NCBI RefSeq assembly: GCF_958298935.1
Contig: NC_084940.1
Span: forward strand, 18,657,146-18,721,145
Reading direction: 5' to 3'
DNA from: Phragmites australis
Taxonomy: Eukaryota; Streptophyta; Magnoliopsida; Poales; Poaceae
DNA length: 64,000 bases
Shown here: positions 33,571 to 45,237 of the stretch, in pieces
How positions within the stretch are numbered: the first letter of the stretch is position 1
Layout of the letters: each line of letters starts with the position of its first letter
The notes under the pieces: model-generated
Database searches by the model: none
What the model was told of the DNA's origin: nothing
The model's input: only the letters and a program-made list of their open reading frames with translations
Translations under genes and position numbers: made by a program

Positions 33571-35313
33571 TGTAAAAGTAAATCTAGCCATTATGTGTAG
33601 TTTTAGAAATTAATGATAATACCTATAGACTAATAATATTGTTGAATTTATTAGTAAATTGTTTCATATATGATGCATGGAGAGGATATATGTATCAAGA
33701 TGAATGACTCTTAGTGATGCTTATAAGAAGAAAGAAAAGCTCATATAAAATTAGTGATAAGCGTGAATGCTAAGTTACTTATGGACATCAAGAAACTAAA
33801 GTTATACTATTGTCAATAGAGTTTTATGAATTAACCCATGTGCTTTATGCTTAAGAGTTAATTGGGTTTAGAATGCATAAGTTGAATTGAAATCCTATAC
33901 ACCAAGAATGAAGAATAAGATTGAACTCAATATATGATAAAGTGAATTTATTAAAGATGTCAGATATAAAATAATTTTGTATAGCAAGAAGATGAAGGTC
34001 AAGTAAAACTCAGCTGTGATGGACCATCCGGTTGTGAAGGGCAAGCAAATAGCTTGACGCCGAAGGATCAAGACGGTGATGAAGAGCAAGTGAAGGTACC
34101 ATGCGAAGCCATAGAAAACTATGTGTAATTCGTATCAATCACATGAAGAATCAAGAAGAGATGGAGTGAATATGATATAGAAATTGGCAATCCTCAAGGT
34201 TTTAAAGAAAGAAACGGTTCTTGAAGGTATTCAAAGGCTCAAATTGGTTCAAACGAGTTTTACTTTTGAATTTAGGTATAGGTATGCCGCACTATTAAGA
34301 GGATTACAACATGAGCTATTTATCGTGTCTCAGTGCTCATGAGTTTCTAACTAACCCAATGTGAAAGTTTGCTTTAGAAGTCCGGTGTGAAAAGTGTGGA
34401 AGTGTCTGAATTGAGTTTCGGAGTATTTCTAATTTGATCCAATATGTTTGGGATCTTGAGCGCTCGAGTTCATTGGCAGAAAGTTTATGAAGCGTTTGTT
34501 ACTCTTGGGAATTCAATCCACTAGGCGGCTACGCATCGCGGGTGAGCACCCAAGGTTATTTTGTGCTATGGGAAGTGTGTGAAGGCTTCAATTTTGCCTC
34601 GAAAGGGAAGAAATCAAGAGTAAAAACCCAAGCACAAGTGTGACCGAGCTTGGAGAGAAAAAAGGTTCAGAGAGATCCGGCTCAAGTGTGACCAAGCTCC
34701 TCAACAGAGACATATGAACCTCTAATAGAGATATCCAAACTTTGGGAAATAAATCACGTATCTTCTCTCTTGTTTCCTTGTTCTTGAGTTCTTGCTCAAC
34801 AATTATGCATATGGCTTGATCTACTTACTCGTGTGAAATTGATTGTAGATTCTCTGTAGATCTACTTGGAATAATCATTTGGAACACACGACTTCATTTA
34901 GTTTTTGCTAGAATTCCTTAAGCGCCCTTTAATTTCAGTTTCGAGTTATTCACTGCTGAACCCAGAGGTTCTGGATTTAACCCGGAAGCTCCAGATTTTG
35001 TATAATCAGATTTGAACCCGGAGGCTCCAGATTGAACCTGGAACCTCCTATGAATAGTATTTTGAGAATTTTAAACTAGAGTTTTCTTACATATCTTTTG
35101 TTAGTTTTGAATAATTTTTGTCACCCTAGGATTGTAACTTTTACACTTATTTAAGGTTATTGTATACTAGTTGAGCCTAACATATTTAGGATTTTCACTT
35201 GTGAAAAATCTGTTAGTTTATTTTTGGCTGTAAGTTTAAGCTAACGGTAAAAGAGGATGAATTTTGTAAAAACATATATTCACTCCCCTCTAGACGAAAT
35301 TATTATCCTTTCA
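33571..35313 (+). repeat. 5' LTR (1743 bp) with a ~555-bp internal deletion
   Basis: It aligns with the 3' LTR from TGTAAAAGTAAATCTAGCC to the shared end TTATCCTTTCA. Compared with the 3' LTR it lacks the segment matching about 46145-46699: the left side stops at GGGATCTTGA near 34450 and resumes with the region that matches 46700 onward. The missing part contains the TATA box. Confidence 0.87.
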
Positions 35314-35315
35314 AT

Positions 35316-35328
35316 TGGTATCAGAGCT
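35316..35328 (+). other. Primer-binding site (tRNA-Met type)
   Basis: TGGTATCAGAGCT, two bases after the LTR end, matches the complement of the initiator tRNA-Met 3' end over 12 bases. Confidence 0.92.
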
Positions 35329-35370
35329 AAATATCTCTTTTAGGGCTTCACCGTCTAGAGAGTAAAGATA

Positions 35371-37780
35371 TTGACTAATGGAGTAGTGCACATAGAACCA
35401 CTCCTATTAGATGGCTCTAATTATATTGAGTGGAGTACTCGTACGCTTCATAATTTAAGGATTATGGGTCCTCAAATAGAGCGAGTTGTAGATGTAAGCA
35501 TTTCTCCTTCTAGTGGCATCTTGCTAACACCCAAAGAGAAAGATAAATATTTACATCTCAATGCTCAAGCTACTAATGCTTTATTTAATGCTTTGAGTAT
35601 AGATGTGGTTGAATTCATCTCATTTGGACTACTATCAAAAAAAGATATGACAAGTCTAAATATGACGGAGAAGAACTTTTCTGGAGACGTCATTTGAGAA
35701 ATGCTCTACTTCATTATCACATCATGAAGAGCACCAAATGACTTCCTCCCTAGTCTAAAAGGATGTCACTTTGTCATCCAACTCACAAATTGACAAATCC
35801 AAGCAAATTGATGATATGGTGAGTGAGATTAGTAAGTGTTTAAGCCTTTCTTTGAACTTTGACAACACTACTAGTGAAAATTTCATATCCACTTATATTG
35901 TTAACCATTGCAAATCATCTAGTGCAACATTGCCTATATATCATGATGATATGGTTAATTATCCTCATTGTAATGAATTTATTTTCATTAATATTTATGA
36001 GACTGATATTTTAAAGGAAATAGAAACTTACTTGAGACAAAATTTAGTTGGAAGAGCCTCAAGAAAAATAAAGAAGAAAGGTCCACCCAAGAGAAGATCA
36101 AGGAGGACGTGCTATGCATGTCATCGATATGGACATTATACATGGATTGTCCTCAACTTGGAAGTAAAGCATTCACTTCTCTAATGTACTTATCCCCTCA
36201 CACCAATTCTCTATTATGCCTTATGGCAAAAGGTAAAAAGAAAGCAGTAAGTGTGGTTTATAATGCTAATGCTACTTTTAGTGCTAGTGATAGTGATGAG
36301 CTCGAGTTTGATCTTTTCAGAAAAAGAACATGCCTAAAATGATCAAACTCATGTGCATAATATAAGAGTATGAGGAAAGCCTCGAGAGGCAAGAGGAATT
36401 CCTCATTAAGAAAATAGAAGAACTTAAGGTCTTAAATGAGAAATATGAAAAACTTCAAGAATCTCATAGTTCGTTATCTAATCTTTATGGGGATCTTAAA
36501 GTTAAGTATATTTATTTGATTGACAAATTAGATGATATGCCTCTAGTGGATTAGAAAAATCATGTCCTAATTGTAATATTTTATCTAGGTAAAATCCACT
36601 ATTTCTACTATTGATGATGCTTATGTTACTAACTCTATTTCTTATATAGCATATTTGGAGATGAAAAATATTGAGCTAAGGGCTCAAATTGAAAAGCTAA
36701 CTAGCAAGTATGTGGAACTATAAGAAAATCATGATGAACTTTTATGCACTTATGAAAATTTTGTAGCTTCTCATACCATGTTAGAAATAGCTCATGAGGT
36801 AATGATCACAACGATAAATCCTATAAACCTCATGTGGATAATAGCACATATTCTTTGCATATTGTAGATTTAATATGTTCTAGTCCTAGCAATTCATTTA
36901 ATATCAATTCTATATCCAATGACGAATTACCTACTAACCCTTGTTGTTTTAAAACTAATGTTTTCCCTAGTGTTACTTTTGATATTGATAGTAAAGGGAA
37001 AAACAAGAAGCTCAAGGACCAAGTGCATTCAAGAAATAAAAGTAGACTTGAACTCAATTCCAACAAAAAGGACAAGTCCAACAATATCAAGATCAAGACT
37101 CCCATCACTTGCTTCAAGTGCAAGAAAGAGGACCACCATGTAAAAGATTGTCTTTTGAAGAAAATAGAAAAGAAGATGAGAAAGAAAGAAGAAAATAAGA
37201 AGAATTTTGCTCACATCAAGTGTTTTAAGTGCACCAATACGGGACACTTTGCCTCATGTTGTCCTAGCGAAGTTGATGATGAAGCAACACTTTCAAGAAG
37301 GAAATCAAGAATCAATAAAAAAAAAGTGTTATAGCTGCAATGAGAAGGATCATAAAATTAGATCATATCCTTACAAGAAGGAAAAGCTTCATCACTATCA
37401 AGAACTCAAGCAAGCTCTTATCATCATGAAAAACACCAAAAGAAGAGGCCCCAAGCAAAGTCCAGATCCCTCAAGACAAGGAGTAAAGCAAAAGGTCATC
37501 AAAGTGAGAAGCTTCAAGTGAAGAGGCTTGGCGACAAAATTGTCTACACATGCCACAAAAAGGGTAATATTACTAAGCCTAACTGTTTCAATAATGATCA
37601 ATATTTGCTTAGGAAGGTTAAGAGTAGTACTTGTGTTGCTAAGATGATTAGTTCACCTCATGCTAATACAAGGGTCATTTGGGTGCCTAAGTCTCTCGTG
37701 ACTAACCTTAAAGGATCCAACATGGTTTGGGTACAAAAAGTGCTTAATTTGCTGCATAGGTACTTGGAGATGCATTGAAG
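35371..37780 (+). pseudogene. Copia-type gag with zinc knuckles, broken
   Basis: The start region reads LLLDGSNYIEWSTRTLHNLRIMG, typical of the N-terminus of UBN2/DUF4219-type gag. Knuckle-like motifs follow: CYACHRYGHYTW near 36108 (third and fourth ligands partly lost), CFKCKKEDHHVKDC (about 37112-37153), CFKCTNTGHFASCC (about 37222-37263) and a CYSCNEKDHKIRSY remnant (about 37330). The last recognisable motif is IWVPKSLVTNLKG (near 37678), which in related elements precedes the protease. The sequence then becomes non-coding. Stops or shifts occur at about 35698, 36184, 36342 and 37334. Gag packages RNA; this copy cannot. Confidence 0.85.
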
Positions 37781-38932
37781 ACTTGGCTCACTTGAGAAGA
37801 ATTATATTGCACATCTCATATCAAGTTTCGTTTCAAGTTGTTTTTCTCATCATTTGTGGAAAGGGCACCATGTATGAAGATTATTGTTCTAATATTAAGA
37901 ACCAATGATATCTCGATAACAAGTACCTACTTTGAAATATCTAGCCTTCTTAACCTTGTGTAGTGTGAATGTTCACAATCTTTGGTGATTATGAACATTT
38001 GAAACTAGCTAGGTAGTTTTTTCTTGAAATTATATATTATTATAAAGTGGTGCGTTTAATACTGCTCTACTAGAGCAAAGTCTTGTAAGTGATGCAAGCA
38101 ATGAATGCCTGGTGGTGGTCATCAAGAAAAATATCAAGAAATGATCAAGAATCAAGAAAAACCCAAGCATCTTATCTCTCTGGATAATCCGGATATTCCG
38201 GATTGAACCTGAAAGCTCCAGTCTTTGTAAACTGGCATTCTGGGCTAAATTCGGAAGTTCCAAAATCTGCAGAAGGTTAGAGGTATGTTAAGATGAAAAC
38301 AGAAGTACCTCCACTTCAAGTGCTTCGTTCAAGAGCTCATCAAGTGTCCAAGAAACCATTCCATCAATAATGTTCAAGGAGACATTTGAAAGAGAGATGG
38401 TAATTGCTAAAAACTCTTGTTACAATTTCTTGTGAATTTTACCTTTTGTGTCTTTGTGAGCTATATAAGGTAAAAGAAACACTAGAGGATTTAGACTTGG
38501 TGATGGCTATGGAAGATGAACTTAATCTACCATGTGAAGAAAAAGCGAGTGGAATAACATGTAGATTGCCAAGTCATAATTCACATCTTGTGGTAATCTA
38601 AATTATCTTATGGTTGTAAGTTCATTCTTGGCACAAGTATTTCCTTTATATATTCCTTTTGTGCTTTAACTCAAAATATAGGGTAAACTTCTCTAGATTC
38701 TTGAATGAATTAAGTGCATATTACAAATAATTCAAGAACTCGGATGCATATATATATATAGGGAGCTCATCCTATGTATTGTGCTTTGAGACTAATCTTT
38801 CTTCAAGTGAAATTTGTATTTAGTCTCTTAGTAAAATGGAGGGCATTGGATATTTGGCTAAATTATTTGAAGAGCCAATTAATGGATGTAAACTAATTCA
38901 TTAAAGAGCCAAGTTATGTCGAATTATATTTA
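37781..38932. other. Interior of the gag-only element, no coding motif
   Basis: AT-rich sequence with short words such as GAACCTGAAAGCTCC that also occur in the LTRs. The expected protease/integrase/RT of a Copia element is absent. Confidence 0.6.
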
Positions 38933-38937
38933 CTATC

Positions 38938-41900
38938 TGTGAGGACCTGACCAAACAGTATTCGAACTAATCATCAGGCGGATCATTGACATAATCACAA
39001 CCACGACGATGAATCAAAATACCGCTCCGGCAGTCCCGGCACGTGTTTTGTGCCCAAGGATCGGAACACATGCCTTCCAACATATTCATCAGAACATAGT
39101 TTAATAAAGAGCAGATAATTAAACATTTATATTACAAGCCTTTAAACATGCAGTTGTTTCCACAATTTACATCAAAAGGAAATAACAACTACGCAACGGA
39201 AGATAAACCTATACAACAAAAGTTGACAGCACCATCTGCCCTTAGGCACCGTCCCAAAAGTACCGAGTTCGAAGTAAAGTGTGCTACTCCTGCCCGCCAC
39301 CTTGATCGACAGGCACAAAGTAGCCGAACACCGCCTCTTCCTCGCTGACCTGCGAACCTGCATCAACTTAAGGGTAGCACCTTGAGTACGAAGGTACTCG
39401 CAAGTCTTGCACAATATGGGTATGCATATTCCCGACTCCAAGGATCATGCATTTAAGTTGGTAACAAGACTTAAACATAGTTAAGTTAATTAAGCGGTAA
39501 GCATCTTAGACATAGGTGTGAGCAACTAACTTAACTAACTTATATGAAACTACCTGTCATAACCAATAACTGAGCATATGTAAATGTAACAACAAGTATA
39601 TCAATGTGAACAAGTGCCAACTCGAACCACCAACCACCATACCCAGACCATAATCACATATCCAACCATCAACCTCATGCCATCATCCGCAAACCACAAC
39701 GAGAACTCTACGACCGCATGCAGATGAAACAATAGCATGCTCATGATCGAGAGCGCGGCAGTTCAAACTGTTTATACACCCTGCAAGGGATACTCCTGAA
39801 CCCACATGACACGAGGACCATACGGCTTGTGCCAACTGCTAAAGTGCACACAAGGGGGTACCCGTGACAACCTTTCCCAACCAGCCCCAACCGTGTGGGG
39901 CATGCATCGCTCGGCGCGGTGATACTAGAACTATTCCCGGAGCAAACTAGTACCGCTTACAAGCCCGCCCGCTCACACCGTCGATGTTCACATCCACAAA
40001 GCCATAGCTGCGAAGGTATTCAGCTCGCCTTACCATTAGATCGGCATGTGGTGAGTAAGGTAAGTGCTAAAGCCGACTACCCCGAAGATCAGCCTTAAAC
40101 GATGCAAGCGGTCTATGGTGCTCGGGTTTCCTCTCCCGACCTGCCCCCTGGACTTTCCACCGAGGCAGACGACACCCCTAACACCGTCCACATCTCATCT
40201 CATACTCACCACTCACCAACCATACCACCACCAACAACATGTAATTGTAAACAGTAGTAGATCTTATTCTCGCGAACAACGAAGAATGCCGTCATTCGAC
40301 TTCTACCGAAATACCTAAGCGTTGCTAACCATAGTGAAGACCTTTAGACATCGACATCACCTCTAGGCCTCAAGGAACACACATGAACTCGTGACCAAGG
40401 TAGAAGAATGCAACGGCATAGGTTCTACCCAAAGGTACCCGACACATGCATACATACATAAGCATAGATAACACTTTAGACTTTCAAGTTAACATGGTGC
40501 AATATGATAGATGCTTGCCTTGCTGCCCTAGATTAGAAAGATACGGCGCGACGGGATCGCCTTCGGCCTCCGGAATCGACTGATCAACGGTTACTATAAG
40601 ACATACACGCGTGCAATGCCATGATTATGAATAAAGTACAACAATGCATACCTCAATATGCACAAGATGAAATGCCATAAAAATATGCTTTACAATGAAT
40701 GAAAACATTTTTCTAGCTAGAACAAGTCATAAGAAAACTAGCGAAATTGGATTCACCCACTTTGGACTTGTGAAGAATTATTGGTGAATTAATGAAGCTT
40801 TAACCTAATTAATTAATCTTAGAAATTTAATTCAACATTTAATGGCTGGAGATATTTTTAATAGATAGAGTAGTTTATTATGAAACAAAAAAATTGGTTT
40901 CGTAATTTTTGGAGTTACAGAGAATTTATTATGAATTTTACAAGTTTCAGTCAACAGAAAATTATGCTGAAACAGCTGACAGCGGTCAGACCGCAGGCAT
41001 ATGGGCGGTCAGACCACCAAGAGTCATGGTTAGACCACCAGAAACGTGGTCAGACCGCCCGCGTACAGAGAGTTTTGGACCCTGACGGTCTGACCGGCCT
41101 GAGCTGGCGGTCAGACCATTGTATACAGCCGGGGAAACTTGGCGAGCTCGCCAGCGATGATTCCGGCGATAACTTCGAAAACGGTTTGGACTAAAATAAC
41201 TCTAGGACATATATGAACGTTTCACATGGAAGTTTGGACGATATATGTGGCCCAAACATGTAGGACCCATAAAGTAGATCTATAACTGGAAAAGTGGGGT
41301 TTCGTGGCGAAAAACTAGATGCCGACCGATTTGACTGACGAAAATATGGAATGAGGGTATCGGGATGTTCACCTTATCGTTGGTGAACTTTCTAGCGGAT
41401 CACTTCTCCGTCGGAAAGCTCCAAACTCCGGATCAAGCTTCCGGAAGGTGGGCATGCCTAGGGGGAAGAAAACGGGGAATACCGGCTCGAATCTTTCAAA
41501 ACGGCGAAAACCAAATGGATGGATGAGTAGCTCTCGAGCGTGTGGTCGCGTGGGTACCACACACGTACCTCGGCTTCGCTTGTAGTGGCGGGAACCAAGG
41601 GGGAAAAGAAAGAGCTTGAGAGAGAGTGAGAGGGAGAGAGAGGGGCTGCTGCCCATTTGAGAGAGAGAGTGAGGGATATTTTCCTCATATGGGCCTCACA
41701 AGTTAGAAAAAAAGTCCAATTTTGCTTCAAATTCAGTTCTCTCTCTAATTTTCTTTTCTCCCACCTCATTAATCCAAATTGAGGTGCTGTAGAGCTCCAA
41801 AAACTCCAAAAATTTTATGTTGTGATTTAAATCCTTAGGAGATCCTAATCGCGAATTCGCAATGCAAATTTCAATCTAGCGATCGAAAGCGATCCAGATT

Positions 41901-41965
41901 CAAATATGAAGCTAATGATGCATGTTTAATACTAAACATGCAATTACAGATTTCGGAGCGTGACA
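38938..41965 (-). repeat. 3.03-kb solo LTR nested in the gag-only element
   Basis: It runs from TGTGAGGACCTGACC to GGAGCGTGACA, so the minus strand starts TGTCACGCTCC and ends GGTCCTCACA. A perfect CTATC duplication flanks it (38933-38937 and 41966-41970). No second copy of either end was found inside, and no gag/pol motif, so it is best read as a solo LTR left by recombination. The interior has an array of GGTCAGACC / GGTCTGACC words (40985-41120) and blocks resembling the LTRs at 10067 and 52529. Confidence 0.85.
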
Positions 41966-41970
41966 CTATC

Positions 41971-44900
41971 TATCCAATGTCACTCTATAAAGGTAATTTT
42001 CTATCACAATGTCTTTAAATTCATAGTTTACATCTTTGTGATAGTTTTATTGTTCTACACAGTTTTATGGAATTTATAGAATTTGGAATATCCGAGTTTA
42101 AACAGAAAGTTCTGGGTTTGACAGAAATCGGAAGTTTTGGGTTGTATCTGGAAGTTCCGGATTCTGGAAATTCCTAGCTCTTTGCATTTATAGTTTTTTT
42201 TTTATCTATGCTTGTTTAGAGTTTATGCTTATTCTATCATCTGTAGACTTTATTGCAATCTTGTCATGCCTATATTTTATACCCATACATGTCTTGATTG
42301 CTTGCTAAGTGTGCAATGAATTTGTTTCTGTGCATCTAGTTTTTCTTACCTACTAGTATGTGTAGGTCATGTAACTAGTATGGATAGGATGTATTGCACT
42401 TTTATTTGGTGATTGTATGGTTTTGAGCCTTATTCGATCTTATCCGTCTTATTGAGTTCTATTTTGGCTCTTTTGGAGAAATTAATGGATTATCACATTA
42501 TGGGGGAGTATTATGCTTTGTGCATTTTAAAAACCCATCAAGTGTGAATATTTGATCAATACTATTTAGAATTGATATTATTGCTTATCTAGCATTTATG
42601 TGGTATGTTAAGCTCATATAAAACTCATATTTGCAAGAACCCATTAATTGATCTATTTTTGGTTTAAACTGAAACTTGAGCTTCGTGATACTTATCCAGT
42701 GATCTATTTAATCTCAAAATTTTAATTTGATTATTTTCTCATTCGAATCGAATCAACTATGATTTTTATGTGTTTACTTGTAATTGTTGACTTTGTGCAG
42801 AATCTATTTGAAGCATGATGCTTAAATTTCTAAAATCCTTCTTCCCATGCTTCTTGAAAGAAAATTGATATATGCCTTATAGCAATTACCAAATTGTGAA
42901 ATCTCCATATACCATTGTTTTATTACAATTGGAAATAATACAAGTGGTAACACTTATTGATCATCTTTGTTTCAATTTTTGCTTCAAAGTGATTTCTTTC
43001 TTTGTGAAAGATTTCATTTAACTCGTATTCTAGAAATATTTGTTTCTTCAAAGAAACTTTACTTTTAGAGTTTTTGAAATCTTGCTATCTTAATGCTTGA
43101 ATCATTACCCATATACTTACTTGAGATAAGTTTTTAGCATATTTGGAACTTATTTATTTCTCTATATGCTCAATCCATTCACTTAGTTCTGTAGTTGAAC
43201 TTTGCGAGTGATAATTTGTCGATCATTTGTCTTAGATGTAATTTGGATAACTTTTTGATATTTATCTTTCATTTTGTATCTTTATAGCTTATATTCCATT
43301 TTTGTCTAAGTTATATATTTTTGGATCTTGAAAATGACGAGCATGTTTGTTTGACTTAAATGTTAAAATCTATAGTATGTTTACTTTTTTATCCAACATA
43401 TGGAGTAAGCCTCACTCAAGTGCTTTAATTGGATAAAAGGTGCATAAAGTTTTTCACTTGACTTTCAATTGGGATATATGTTTTCAATCTTTCAATTGGT
43501 ATCTATTTCATATGCACCGTCCTTTGGAAAGTTTATTCTATATAGTGGGGTTTCACTGACCTTTTCGGACCCAATGACTTTGGGGACCAAAATTGTACTT
43601 AAATGAGTTTCAAGTATAATGGAGATGTATTGGATGCTTAAATTAATCATAATGAAGGTCCCTCCAAATAGAAGATCATTTCAATTGGAATTCATAAAGT
43701 AGGTCTTCATCTTTCAATTGATATTAAAAAAACAATCCTCTCCTTCAACTCCAATTGGAATTATAAAGAAGGATCATATAAAAGTAAAGCCAAGCAACGA
43801 TGAACAATGATCTACTACTTTAATCCAATGCCTTCTCATTGATAACATGTTCTTAATTCATGCATTCAATGTCGTAGCATGAAAATAACTTGCAAAAATT
43901 TGTTTTTCATGCAAATATTTAAAAACCTCTCTGTTGCAAATATGACCAATTTGAAGTAGCATATTTTTTGGAAACTATATAATCATATTTATGATTCATC
44001 TAATCCTAAATATGCAAAAGGATTCATATCAAATGCTTGGGTTGCTTTTATATGCAATATTGATGAAATTGGCAAAATCTTTTGCTTGGAATTTATAATC
44101 TGCTTTAAATGGCTCTTTCGGACATATATGATTATATAATGTTGACACTTTGTGATAAAAGAGAAATTCTTTATAATGTCAATAATTTTGCTATGTTCAA
44201 GCTTGAGCCTAATCCATTGCACTAGTATTTTGGATGTTAATTTCGGACTCTTGCTTGATTTGTTGTCAATTGAATTTGTTTCAATTCGAATTGGTATCTC
44301 TTTCAAATAGAATGCTTTGTATTTTCAATTGGTATCTCTTGTAGGTATTCAATTGATATTCTTTGGAATTTTAATTGGTATTCTTTGCGATTTCATTTGG
44401 TATATTCATATTATTTTTGAAATCTCATTTGGCTTCTCTTTGAACCCCTTTGACCTCTTGTATAGCTTGTTCTCCTCACCTAGTTCATAATTAGATAGGT
44501 GTATTTGGTTTAACTCAAATCATGAGAAATGCAAATATAATGAGGAGTTTACACTATACATGGTCATGCACTAGCTTTTGATGATTTTCTCTTGTGGGAA
44601 AGGGCTAATGTGTTTTGAAGAAAATTTCTCTTTTGGTGAGTCTCCCATAATTCTTATCAATTTGACGTCAATTGGGGGATAATTCATTTTGATGATTCCA
44701 TTTTGGTATTGATGTCAATTGGGAGAGAATTTGGACTAGATATTATATTTTGTAAGAGAGTTTTGTTTATGGGAGAGAATTTGTAATAGATGTTATGTTT
44801 TGTAAAGAGGATGTTAATTGAGGGAGTTTTAAAAGTAAAACCATGAAACCTTTTATTTAGAGGTTGTTTTTCTTTGCATGAGAATATTCATTTTGATACA

Positions 44901-45237
44901 TATCTTTCTCATGCTTGCTTCATATGTATAAAGGAAACTCCATCCAAAATTTGAGATAGACAATGTATACAATGATAGTCAAGATTCATTCACACATGTA
45001 TAGATTGTGGGGGAGTTTTCTTTATACATGTCTAATTCTACTAAGATCAAAATCTTTGTGGTATTTGAAGGTAGTAAAACTAGTTTTGGTAGCCTCAAAT
45101 ATCTTTGTGATGTTCGATGTTTTTAAAACTTATTCTTTGTATACATTCACCTTCGGATTATGTATACTTCAAACTTTAAAATTTTTCAAATATAACCATC
45201 TAATGAGATTGTCATCAATTATCAAAATAGGAGAGAT
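41971..45237. other. 3' interior of the gag-only element, AT-rich with dispersed TTCAATTGGTATCTC words
   Basis: No reading frame with recognisable motifs in 3.3 kb. A short word close to TTCAATTGGTATCTCTTTC recurs many times between 43480 and 44400 in both exact and altered forms. The purine-rich AAATAGGAGAGAT at 45225-45237 just before the 3' LTR is the likely polypurine tract. Confidence 0.65.
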
